Origin: Brachyhypopomus gauderio
Taxonomy: Eukaryota; Chordata; Actinopteri; Gymnotiformes; Hypopomidae
Direction of reading: 5' to 3'
NCBI RefSeq assembly: GCF_052324685.1
Contig: NC_135228.1
Location: forward strand, 16,343,611 to 16,407,610
Length of the DNA: 64,000 bases
The notes beneath the pieces were generated by a model that did not search any database, was not told the DNA's origin, and saw only the letters and a list, made by a program, of their open reading frames with translations. Both the position numbers and the translations under genes were made by a program. Positions within the stretch are counted from its first letter, which is position 1; every line of letters begins with the position of its first letter. Positions 11,068 to 22,508 of the stretch are shown here, piece after piece.

Positions 11068-11709
11068 ATGTCAATGGGAATGGAGATTGGGGGCATTGCC
11101 CTTGGTGTGTTAGGATGGATCATTGCTATTATCACCTGTGCTCTGCCTATGTGGAGGGTCACCGCTTTTATTGGAGCCAACATCGTGACAGCCCAGGTCA
11201 TATGGGAGGGCATCTGGATGAACTGTGTGGTGCAGAGCACTGGACAGATGCAGTGTAAGATCTATGATTCCATGCTGGCTCTTTCTCAGGACCTGCAGGC
11301 TGCTCGGGCCATGACCGTCATCTCCATCGTCCTAGGTGTGCTGGCTTTGATGATCTCCATCATGGGTGCAAAGTGTACCAACTGCATCGAGGACGAGCCA
11401 ACGAAAGCTAAAGTCATGATCATCTCTGGGGTGCTCTTCATCATCGCTGGCATTCTCACAATAATTCCTGTATCCTGGACAGCATCCGCCGTCATCCAGG
11501 ATTTTTACAATCCCATGTTGATATCAGCTCAGCGTAGGGAGTTGGGAGCATCACTCTACTTAGGCTTTGCAGCTGCTGCGCTTCTCCTCATTGGAGGAGC
11601 CATGCTGTGTTGCACCTGCCCCCCAAAAGAAAGAAAATACAACCCCCCCAAAATGGGCTACTCTGCCCCACGCTCCGTCGGTGGCTATGACAAGAAGGAC
11701 TATGTTTGA
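11068..11709 (+). CDS. Claudin (claudin-3/4-like), single exon, 213 aa
   Basis: Intact intronless claudin. Loop 1 has W29, W50, C53 and C63 (one residue earlier than in the neighbours because the N terminus is one shorter). There are four membrane segments; loop 2 reads D-F-Y-N-P-M-L-I, differing from the NP-L/V-V form of the neighbours. The tail reads [11 protein letters not shown]... and ends K-K-D-Y-V, the PDZ-binding end. The first ATG is used; a second Met at residue 3 and another at 5 would change little. Of the three it looks closest to claudin-3/4 overall. A polyadenylation signal AATAAA lies near 12600. Confidence 0.95.
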   Translation: MSMGMEIGGIALGVLGWIIAIITCALPMWRVTAFIGANIVTAQVIWEGIWMNCVVQSTGQMQCKIYDSMLALSQDLQAARAMTVISIVLGVLALMISIMGAKCTNCIEDEPTKAKVMIISGVLFIIAGILTIIPVSWTASAVIQDFYNPMLISAQRRELGASLYLGFAAAALLLIGGAMLCCTCPPKERKYNPPKMGYSAPRSVGGYDKKDYV

Positions 11710-13570
11710 AATGACTGAGAATGAATGAAGAAGTGATGTGGGAAGATGCTTCTCAAAAAGACTCCGAGATGAAGGGACACATTACACTGTCAATATTTGC
11801 TTTGTGATCTATTTGCTGTGTGGTTTTGGAGTTGGTTTAATGGGTGTGCCTGCTGAAAATTTGCAGTGAGAAATACAGACATTGTTAGTCTTCTAAAGTC
11901 TTAAATGTATTACGTGGCAAAATTTGCTTTTGTGACTGAGTAAAACATTTTTGTATTTTTTACTGTTACATTACATAATCAAGTGTGAGTCTTTCTTCTT
12001 GTTTTGTTAAGGAAATAATATGTTTGGAAAACATGTGCAGTATAACTGTGAAAATGTGGTACTTGGTGAAGTAAAATCTTCACTACTGTGGATATGGGAT
12101 GAAAGATAGACATTTCTGATACTGCTTTCAGTATCTTGTTCAACAATTTATGTAAAGCCAAAAGGAAGAGCTATACGTTTGCATATATTTGCTTATGAAA
12201 ATCAGAACTGGGACAGAAACTGAAGATGTGTGTAGAAAGACTACACCTAAACCCTTGTTTATTCCTCTTTTAGTTCTTTATATGCCTTTAAAATAGGGTC
12301 TGAATGGACTTGAATTTCATTGTATTTACATTTACACCTTTATTTATGTTTCAATTGACTTGTAAATTTTCTGTAAGTGAACTGTTAACCATTTTTTTCT
12401 TATATTTCTATGTTTTGCAATAAGGAATACAGGCTATGATCTGTTCATGTATTTCCTTTAGTCATTTACCTTAGTTTGCACTTTTAGCAAAAGTAAAATA
12501 TATTACCTGAAAAACATTGTAATATTATGTATGTACTTACTTTTTTAGAACTACAACAATACAAGTTCCCTAATTAGCATACATATATTCTGTAATATCA
12601 AATAAACTGTATGCTCAACTATTTAAATTTGTACTGGGTAGTACTGAATTACACAATAAGGAACATGCTAGAGTCATATTTTCCAAAAACAGAAACCTGT
12701 GGCACTTTGGAATGCTCATGTTGAATATTCATGTTATTTTTCATATTCCAGGGACTAGATGATATCCTGATTCAACAGGATGCAGTTCATTATTGTAAGT
12801 GATTCTGAAGTCATAGGCTTGCCTCTTCAATTCTGTTGCTCATAGTAACCAATGCAACACACCCTTCTAAAGCACAGTAACCATAGAGACAATACAATTG
12901 GGACCTGATGTCATGTTTGTTGCTTCTTCAAAATGCAACCACTTCAAATGGAAAATTGATCCATTTTCATAACCGTAAAAAGAAAGTTATGCAATTTCTA
13001 CCAGCTGAATGTTCTCAGTATCAGGCATGATTAGGTTTCTGTGATTAGCTGGTTACAAAGGTCAATGTATCTAAGGGAAGAACAACACAATAAATTTAAG
13101 TCTAAAATAGTTAAGGGAATCAATAACGAACGTCCACCTTTGCATTATTTCCATTATTTAGTTCCTCTTTGTCCCTGATGCAAAGTCCAAATGTCCTGTG
13201 TTTGTTCCCATGCCTTGCTTTGACTTTGCTTTCCTGTTAGATAAATAGCTTACTGTATGCTATACATTTTGATCACTTCTGCTGATGCTGAAAGAAGCTA
13301 TCCTGAAATCTATAGAGTAATGTGTATAATCAGAAAGCAGCCCTGAGTGTACAGATACAGTTCAGGGTATTTACTGCATATCTACTATAAAAGAGAAGTG
13401 GCCAAATAAAAATACTTTCCTGAGTTTACAACTTTTAACAGAAAAACATTAACCCAAATAATTTAGAGCTCAGTTTTTTATCTTTTATTTTATTTTAATA
13501 CATTTTTGTGAACTTCCAAGGAGAAACTAAACTGCAGCATGAAGCAGATCGACTCTGTCACCAAGCATCA
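11710..13570. other. 3' UTR and downstream flank, no gene
   Basis: Probable 900-base 3' UTR of the third claudin, ending after the AATAAA near 12600 (caaataaactgtatgc), then AT-rich intergenic DNA without recognisable genes. Confidence 0.4.
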
Positions 13571-13720
13571 AAATCAAATCAAATCAAATCAAATTTAATT
13601 ATATAGCGCTTTTTACAACAGTTGTTGTCACAAAGCAGATTTACAAGTGTCTGACTCCAAGCCCCCAGTGAGCAAGCCAAGTGCGACAGTGGCAAGGAAA
13701 AACTCACTAAAGCAGAGATA
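13571..13720 (-). mobile_element. LINE 3' tail fragment, second copy
   Basis: Contains the caaat pentamer tail, the tatagcgctttttacaaca end and the body words 'gagcaagccaa-gcgacagtggcaaggaaaaactc', all matching the LINE 3' UTR at 5900-6070 in the same orientation. It is 5'-truncated within the 3' UTR, with no reverse-transcriptase codons. Confidence 0.8.
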
Positions 13721-16700
13721 CAGCACTCCAAAGCTGGGGGTTTAACCCTACCCTTGTTTCCAGGAGAGACTTCACCCAAATGGTTTTACAAAAACTCCAT
13801 GTTAGAATTCCAAACAGATGACTGAAAGTAGGACATAAATAATTGGGGGCTTGGGGGGTGGGGAGAGGCAGAGGGAAGAGGATTATCAAGGCACATCTAA
13901 GAGAAGGTGTGGTACGTTTCTGTATATTTTCATTTGGAGAATGTTAGTCTCATCTATAAACTACATATCATCTGTTGCTTTTTTTTCTGGAGTAAGCTCT
14001 TTATTTATGTTATGCTTAAAGTGGGGTGGCACCAGTCTACAGCTGAATTTCAAGTGAACCAAATACATTTAGCTTTAATCCCATTATTTAGATCCTGTCT
14101 ACCTGTGTACAAAATTATTAGCATTAGTAAGATGGCATTTAAACATACCCAAAAATTATGACCATACCATTTTATTTCACAGGTTTATATCTTATTGCTG
14201 TATTGATTTCTTAACGTGTGAATTCTGAGCACGTGTGAAACGATTCTGGATCACCATCAAGAATGCAAGAAAACAGCACAGAATTAGGTCATGTGCACAA
14301 AGTGAAGCTATTAGTCAATTTACTGTACATGTGTCATAGAGGAAGTGTGTATTTGCCCTCAGAGATAGACCGTGGGTAGGAACCGACAACTGCTAATGCT
14401 AGGGAAACAACATGGTGAAAATTAAAACACAGTTAGTCTGAGACTTGATATAATGACTGACAATAGAAAATACACAAAATCCTTTGCAGCTACATTAAAA
14501 CAAATCATATCATTATTCTTAACATAATCTGTAAAATTCTAAATGGTTACTAATATAATGTATATAGTGGATACTTCCACCTTTTAACTACTGTTCCATT
14601 TCAAGTGACGCATAATTTCAGTCTTGATAATGATCATTCATCTTTCAGCTGATGTTGTTAACTACTCTGAAATGTGAACAAAACCACAGGCTTGTATGTG
14701 GTTTCCTCATCAGGTCATTCTGTTACCAATCTATGTCGAGCCAGCAACAGCAAGAGTGTGGTAAGATGATCAGGTTTAGTTTTAGGAACTGCTGGATGGA
14801 ATATAATAATGTCCAAGGAAGAATCTACAAACTGCACAGGAGTGAATGTAAAATGGATGGATATGTTTCGTAAAAAATGTAATAGGTACAATAATAGACA
14901 GACTTCAGCCTGGCGTATAGCTGAAAACAAAAAGGAATAACGAAAGAAAAATCCATGCTGACTAACTAAAGAAGAACTGACTGCCCTGCACTAAACACAA
15001 AGGAAAATAAGAGACTTAAACACTTCCCTACCTCTCTGCCTAGTCATAACAGTCCCGAACACCAAAACACAACACAAACAGCAGCCATCCCTACCCGTGG
15101 TGCACTCTATAAACACTGAACGAATAACTGTACAAATATTGACAGTAACAACAGTACAAAAAAAGGCAATCCAGAATCATAGTACAAAAAACACAACAAA
15201 GTTGAGTACCAATAACAGCAAACAGCAACTAAGTGATCGGTAGAATGCGCGAAAGCCAAAGTGAGGCGAGGCCTTCAGTGTCTAGAACTCTGTTTTATTG
15301 AAGAACTCTTCCGGGTCAGTGTCCGCGGTGCGGTGGGGTGTCGTGGAACAAATACTGTATATAATTCAGGCAAGAATCAGGGACCACAGAAAAGTATGAG
15401 ACTAACACAGAAGACACGGGAATCACAGTGAACTGGAATAATTCATTAAACAACACCAGGAACAAAGAAAAAGCAACCCGCCAACACACAAGACGAAGGT
15501 TATAACACAGCTCTGACACTTCCAGCAAACTATAAGCAAGCTATAATGGCATTCTGCCTAGATGCTGAACCACCAAGGCATAAGGTGGTGGCACAGGACT
15601 TGTATAAGCTAGTGGGTATACTGGAGGCAATCAGAGTGGAAAAACTGGTTGCCCTCCCACAAAAATATCGCTTACTAACTTTGTCAAACAAACAATGGGT
15701 AATGCAGGAATTTACGTGGAGGGAATTCTGGCCCCAGAGAATAAATAATACCAATTCAGTGTCCTAACAAAATCACCACAGTCTCACTATGGATGGACAC
15801 ATTGTCATGGTCATGGTACTCAGAACAATTTGAGCTCCATGATGCCCATTAAAGGATATAAGGTTGCAGATGTGGAACGCACACTTATGTAATACAACCC
15901 CTTAAACATTAATGGAGCATGTACTGTACTATATGTACTGGTGCATATATGTTTATATACTGTGCACAGTATTTGCAACATCACTTCAGTTCCCTTGGGA
16001 ACAGTGTTGCTGAAGGAACAAAGGGATAATAAAGTAAATTCAAATCAATTCCATTCATTTCAGCTAAGGGAATTTCTTACACTTGGTAATGTCTGTTTTC
16101 AAAGGATCAGCGTGGGATTGTTACCATGGAGAATACCACTAGTATACACAAATGGTCAAAGTACAACATGTAACCTAACTGATCAAGCCCCCTGCTAATA
16201 ATCTTAAGAGTTCAGTTTAACAACACTTACAAAAGGTCAGTCATAGAAAGTAACTGATTACATTCGCTTAGGTAACATATATATATAACTACAACCACGC
16301 AACTGATCAGCAAAACCGTGAAGCAGAAGTTCTTTTATGAACTAGCCTATATTTCTTGCTATAAGATTATCTGAAAATTGTATTACACTCATTGAGTCAA
16401 TGAATACTGACCTAGTAATAGCGACCAGTAAATGAGGAATTATTTTATGTGTAGTGTGGGCAAGGGGAGAAAAACATACACATCTCATTAGATACTGCAT
16501 TATCTCGTTTGCCTTATGAAAACCTGAAGATGAGATTATGATTGCCCGTAATTAACATGTACCCGTTTTACTTCCTGTTTTGTAAAGATCTTCACATTTA
16601 GACATTCAACATTATAAAATGAACTTCGTTTTCAGTAGCCGGGGCTCACTTTTCTGTCTTTGACAAGGACGCACGCAACTTCTGCATTTTCTTCTGGCCG

Positions 16701-17685
16701 TGTTTGGATCATTCATCGTAAAGCGTTGATAAACGATCCCAGTAAAGTGATCGGAACCAGACACATCACATGACCGATACTACAACACGAGGTCGCTTAT
16801 TTGCCTAACTTTATGAGGCTTTCTGAAACTCGGTGTTCCGCGGGAGAGTTTCTCTTTTGCGATAAAGGCGAGCAAGCACATAGATTTATATAATATGAGC
16901 AGTCCACATATACAAACGATTGTATATTACCTTTCAGATGGAAGGAAATAACCGAACATCGAGTGATAATTTGTAATTCAGGAATTTGGTAACTTTTGGT
17001 TTGGTTTAGCAATTTGATTCTATTTTATGTGAGTAACTACTGAATAATAGATAATTTGACATGTTTGAAGTCAAATCTTCACTGATAGCAGCCCATTCAT
17101 TGCTGGTACAGTAATCATACATACACAGGTTACATAATGTAGCGATATTTAGATAGATACTCTTGTACTTTAACACAAGTCTTCCACAATCTGTCCCCAC
17201 AAAAGTGTGAAACATTTAAATAGCCTATTGCCTATTCATTAAATCACACTTGAAAGCGCATACACATCAGTGTTCGCTCCAAACTACCTGTTAACACAGC
17301 AGCTTTCGCTCAAGGAAAGCACCAGGTGTGTGTGTGAGATTAGAAAACATTTCATTTGGCATTTGGCAGGAAACGTGTGCGACGTTTTCGGGTTGGTAGT
17401 ACACCCAAAAATAACTATGTGCGGTTTTACTTATAGCCAATCTACTTCCCATCAGTCTGTTGCTATCGCAATTAAACCACATGAAAAAACCCCTGCTTCA
17501 TGTTTGCTGGTATCTGCAGATACGTTCTTTTACTGTGTGTTACTCATTTCTGGCTAAGTGGACGTCTATTACTATATTTCTTAAACTAAATAAATTAAAT
17601 TCTTAATTTTTAAAAATTCTTTCCCATGTTTATAAACACATATAGTTTATAAACTATAGTCACGTCCTGAAAATGAACTAAAACA
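13721..17685. other. Intergenic, no gene recognised
   Basis: AT-rich. A purine- and CA-rich stretch at about 14930-15530 looks like an old repeat but has no diagnostic end. The 73-codon open frame at 15546-15767 has a protein-like composition but no domain I recognise and no splice context, so I do not call it. Confidence 0.35.
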
Positions 17686-18037
17686 CATTGTGAGTTGGTT
17701 TTTCATAGGTTTAATAAGAATTTGTAGAGCTATTCGGTGTGTTTTGTTTGTTTGTATATTCATGTGAGTGGTATAGGACTATGTCGTGATTAACCAAAAC
17801 TGATGTGTAACTGAATAACCTAAGATGCTGCCAGGTGCATTCTAAAAACACTATTTCAGGTTCTTTTTGCTTGTTTTATGTGGCTACCTTTATCTGTGGA
17901 TGTGTATTTTGTGACTGAATGGTATTTTATATTATACTAAACATTTGACTTAACTATTAGGCCTACTATTGAATATATCAGAATAATATATAAATATCTT
18001 ATCTAATATATCTTACGACCGTAAAGTCTATGCTATA
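17686..18037 (+). repeat. Copy of sequence downstream of abhd11
   Basis: About 350 bases closely matching 23220-23578 in the same orientation, from 'cattgtgagttggtttttca' to 'gtctatgctatatgtg', with scattered substitutions and small indels. The two copies flank the abhd11 gene 5.5 kb apart. The start of the sequence after this copy (18038 on) in turn resembles 17417 on ('atgtgcggttttacttat'). Confidence 0.85.
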
Positions 18038-19020
18038 TGTGCGGTTTTACTTATTTACATCTACTTCCCATTGCTTCTCAGTGTTTGTGTTTGCTCTTTC
18101 TGCAGATAGGCTACTTTTCTTTTTCTTTGCGCTCCTCATTTCCCTGCTGTCTGGCTGCTCACCATGGCAACACTGTGCATTCACTGCAGCGTTGCCTATG
18201 GCAGCAAGCATGGAGGACGTGAGCTCTTACACAGTCACTGGCTCCCTCCTCTCTCCAGTAATATGTCAACAAATAGCAGTTAAGCTGACACACTACACAA
18301 TGACGCCTGATATTAAATCACCTGTAATGACTGCACAATGCCGAGAGGCAGGGAAGGGGAATTTGTTGACCGTTAACTTCAAAAGACCGTGTGACAAAAC
18401 TAGCTCAAATTTCACAGCTAGATTTTGTAACCTACATACTGGTCGCGTTGCTAGCCAACACATTTAGTTAGCTAGCTGTTTTATTTGCAGTTTCCACGTG
18501 TTGATGACCTTTATTTAACAAAGACAAAAAGCGTTTTGTTTACTTTAAAAGAACAATGAGACAACTGTGTGCATTTTTTTTTTTTTTGCAAAATAATAAT
18601 CATAAGAAGCAACGTGAGCCAAAAAGAACCTGCGGAGGGAGCAGGTGATCCGTGGGTGTAAAACGCCACCCATCGGTCAGTAGTTCGCTGGAGTAGGATG
18701 GAGAATAGTAACAAAAATAAAGACATAAAGTAGACTATATTTTGGCACGACAAACACTAATTCATCTGAATATGAAACAATATGCCTAAACGTGGCACCA
18801 CTATCGTAGACAAATACACCTGATTTTTACTAACGTCTTTGTGGTCTCTGGCGCCACTATGTGGTTATATGGGGCTAAACTTTGATAGGCAGCAAATACA
18901 CTTTGATATTGTGCCTAGTTCGACATTATTAGTTGGTATTGTTGTCGTCCCTTCCTTGATGAAAGGCCTTGGGTTTAGCGGATTTAGTACTTCAGTACTT
19001 TTCCCGAATCAATTCGTACG
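18038..19020. other. Upstream of abhd11, no gene
   Basis: A frame of 145 codons at 18030-18467 lacks any domain and overlaps the duplicated repeat, so it is not called. A T-rich run lies near 18576. Nothing else recognised. Confidence 0.35.
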
Positions 19021-19150
19021 CACGACGTCATGACGTAGATATCGGCTGGACCGGCGGCGTCATGACGTAGATATCAGCTGGCCGGCGGCGTCATGACGTA
19101 GCAATCAGCTGGACGGCAGCGTCATGACGTAGCTGCTGCACGGCGGCGTC
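19021..19150. promoter_or_regulatory. Tandem CGTCATGACG repeats before abhd11
   Basis: Four tandem units of about 27-32 bases, each beginning with the palindrome CGTCATGACG followed by TAG and a 'cagctgg-cggcg' part. The palindrome is two inverted TGACG half-sites, the CREB/ATF half-site. The first unit starts GACGTCATGACGT, which also holds seven of eight bases of a full CRE. The array ends about 100 bases before the abhd11 start codon in a CpG-rich stretch, so it lies in the promoter. Confidence 0.6.
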
Positions 19151-19254
19151 TTTCCCTGCGTTTAGCCGCACGTCACGACCTTTGAAATCATACACTGAAG
19201 TCAAATGAATGATTTTCTCTGGCTATGGTGGTTCGGGTGTCAAATGTTACTACC

Positions 19255-22200
19255 ATGAGCATCATGTGTCGTGTTTTTACGAAAGGGCTATTGTGCGGAC
19301 GACCACGGCGGCTGTCAGTAATCGGATCTCAGTATTTTTGTAGCGGAGTGTCTCGCCTGGACTGTGTGCGGCGTGACGGCGCCGTCAACTCCGCCAGGTG
19401 TTGACGCGTCTCTCGGGTCGGGCTGTTTTAAACGGGGTCGCGGGGTTTCAAAATGGAAATGTGCCGTAGAAAGTTATACATGCCTCATGGAGTTAAATGG
19501 TGTTTGCATTAAATACACCAATGGCACAGTGAATTGAGAAGGGCAGCTCTTGTATGTCAAGCCATTGCTAAGCTAGAGCTAGCTCGTCAGAGTCACCCTG
19601 ATATGTGGCTGTCTTAGTACGCACATTTATATTTATGATTTCTAAATTAATAAGGTTGTATACCTCTGTGTATCTCTAAAACACTACAAATGTAGCTATA
19701 TTTGACATTTTAAAATGACAATATTCAGGTTTGTAACACGTAGGTTAGTTACTGTCCATATTGGTATCTAATGTATGGTGAGTGAACCAGTTTCTCAGAC
19801 ACTTAATCAAAGTCTTGACTGTGTTGGTTCTTTTCCAGTCCTGTAAACCTGACGTACGACGTGTTTGATGGGAAAGGGGACAGCACCCCTCTCGTTTTCC
19901 TGCATGGCTTGTTCGGGAGCAAATCCAACTTTCACTCTATAGCTAAATCTCTAGTTCAGCGGACAGGCCGGAAGGTATGGGAGATTTGTAGAATTTCTTT
20001 ACTCAGCTTTAAGCATTTCTTGTGGTATCAAAATTAAGGTATAACAATCTATCGTCAGTACCCTGATGTTAATGGGGATGAGTTGTGTATGAAATACGTG
20101 CATGGTTGTCATAATGGGTATAGGGGAATAACATTGCTTAGTACCAACTGTATCTTTGCAAGTGTCCTAATTATACGTTGTCTAGTCAGGTGCTGACAGT
20201 GGATGCTCGTAACCATGGCAAGAGCATACATACCTCGGTTTTAACTTATGAGGCGATGACCAATGACCTCACACATCTGCTTGGCCAGTTGCATATTGGA
20301 AAATGTGTCCTAATTGGGCACAGCATGGGGGGCAAAGTTGCTATGGCTACAGCTTTGTCACAGGTATTACAAATGATTATTGTGGTCATTTAATATAATA
20401 GAGTATTGTTTGTTTACTACTTGTGTATTACCTTCTATGTTCATGTCAGTGTGTGGAAAATAAGCTGCTCTTGTCCATGGCTAGCCTAGTTTGGTGGAGC
20501 GACTTGTTGTGGTAGACATCAGCCCTGCGCCAACATCCGTTCGCACCAATTTTCGTGCCTATATTGAGGCTATGAAGGACGTGAAAATAGCCACTGACAT
20601 CCCACGCTCCACAGCTCGCAGACTGGCAGAAGATCAGCTCAGAAAGCACGTTAAAGTAAGCATTCTTAATTTGATTAGTTCATCAGGTTCTTTTCTTGAG
20701 CAAGCTAACAATACAGTTTCATACATACTGCACATTACAGTCGTTTTCTTTTCAGCTTAGATTGTGAAATCACAAATACTATACCATTTTTGTGTTGGTC
20801 GGACCTTGTATATAGTCTGAAACTTCAAAATAACTTGCAATATTCTGACATCACATGAGATGGGGACTCGAGTTTGGGACTCGGACTCGAGTCGCACTTA
20901 AGTCGCATATACAGTGACTTCAGACTCGACTTAGACTTGCAACTCGACTTGGACTCGTGATTTGAGACTCGTGAACAATCTTTTATTTGTAATGTTCTTT
21001 TGTGTTTCATTTGACAACCTTTCCTCCGCCTGTCTGAATGCTTTTTACTTCCCGCTGACGTAACATTTTCGGCGCGCGGACCCTCGCGCCGGTTGCGACG
21101 CGTCAAGTATTTCGCAAGTGACCGTTGCGCGCGACTCAACACACCGCAAACCTGGCGCTGCGCGCGCCGCTAAACATCGCTATCTTGGCGGCGCTGGTGA
21201 GGACGCTCGCTTCTGTTCCACCATTCATAATAAGTTTTGGGTACAATACAAGTAGCAAATAGAAGAGCAGCAAACTACAGAGTGTGTGGCATAAAAATAC
21301 AGGACGCTGGTTCCACCACATCTACTTTTATTCGCCACCTGAATTTTTTATCTTTTAGAACAAAATATAGCAGATGTTCTACTGAAAGAAGATAATATTG
21401 TAACCAGGAAAATGTCAGTTTTGTTAGAAAAATACTTTTTGGAGAAAAATACGGATACAATACGGATCTGGGGTGGGTACGAACGTTTCGGGAAACCCAC
21501 CCCTGGAAAACATTTGTGTGTGCGTGCACACTTAAAAAAAAAAAATTGTATTTCTTCATTTACCAGTTTAAGCTATTATACATCAGAAGTGTCATAACAG
21601 ACCATTACAACTATACAGTGATTTGCGACTACAGTGTCACTCAAATATTTGGGACTTGACTTGGACTTGAGACTAGACTTGGACTTGAGGTCAAAGACTT
21701 GAGACTTGACTTGGACTTGCAAAAAATGACTTGTGAGCATCTCTGCATATTCATGCTAACAACAATGATGATTTTTATGTTGTTTTCTTTGGTTTGAACT
21801 TGCACCCAGGAGCGTTCGGTTCGACAGTTCCTGCTCACTAATCTCGTGGAGCAGAATGGACATTATGCTTGGAGAGTCAATTTGGAGGCAATATCAAAGC
21901 ACATGGATGACATTATGGGTTTCCCTGAGTTTAACACCACCTATGAAGGGCCCACCCTCTTTCTGGGTGGCAGTAGCTCAGCTTACATAAGGTAACGGGA
22001 ACCAGAGTTTTCGTTTGCTTTGGGTTTTAGATTTTTTTTTTATGGTTCTTGGAAAACAAGATTGCCACATTATCGATTCCAATACAATGTTTTTGCTTAT
22101 AGTATGTTGAAAGTCTATAAAATATCCACTTCTTAAAATGTTCACCTTTTATGATGATGTAGAGTGGATGTCATATATTTCTTAAACTTCCCCATGTTTA

Positions 22201-22508
22201 CTCACATCTTCTGATTAATGAAAATTCATTTTAAAACAGCAGGTTTTTAAGTTATGTGGTCTTCTTCATCCAAAGATATCTCAGTTTGTTCTAAAACTAT
22301 GCTGATCACATTAAATTCTCATGTTTCATGTTCTGTTTCTTCCCCTATTGCTTCTTTGTTGTTTCCTTATAGCTCTGAAGATTACCCAGAAATCCAGCGT
22401 CTCTTTCCTTGTGCAGATATCCAGTACATCCCTGATGCCAGTCACTGGATCCATGCCGACAAGCCTCTAGACTTCATAAGCTCCATCATCACATTCCTGC
22501 AGTCCTAG
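19255..22508 (+). CDS. abhd11: Alpha/beta hydrolase ABHD11, mitochondrial
   Basis: Six coding exons join in phase: 19255-19397, 19839-19974, 20190-20363, 20485-20655, 21810-21991 and 22373-22508, giving 313 aa, close to human ABHD11 (about 315). The N terminus is basic and low in acids (RVFTKGLLCGRPRRLSV), fitting a mitochondrial presequence. The oxyanion-side motif FLHGLFGSKSNF is in exon 2, TVDARNHGKS and the nucleophile elbow GHSMGG (Ser138) in exon 3, and the catalytic His293 of DASHWIHAD in exon 6. ABHD11 is known to associate with the 2-oxoglutarate dehydrogenase complex and protect its lipoylation. The alternative ATG at 19264 would shorten it by three residues. All introns begin GT and end AG. 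Intron 4 holds a large foreign-looking repeat. Confidence 0.95.
20855..21745. mobile_element. Repeat element in abhd11 intron 4
   Basis: Both edges are built from short variants of 'gacttggactcgag' (20868-20975 and 21650-21720). The interior is unusually CpG-rich (about 21060-21190, with several GCGCGC-type words) compared with its AT-rich surroundings. This looks like a non-autonomous DNA transposon with repeated sub-terminal motifs, but I saw no clean terminal inverted repeat or target-site duplication and no transposase. Family unknown. Confidence 0.5.

Noticed and set aside
18030-18467. 145-codon frame upstream of abhd11
   Set aside because: It is partly made of duplicated repeat sequence, with no recognisable domain.
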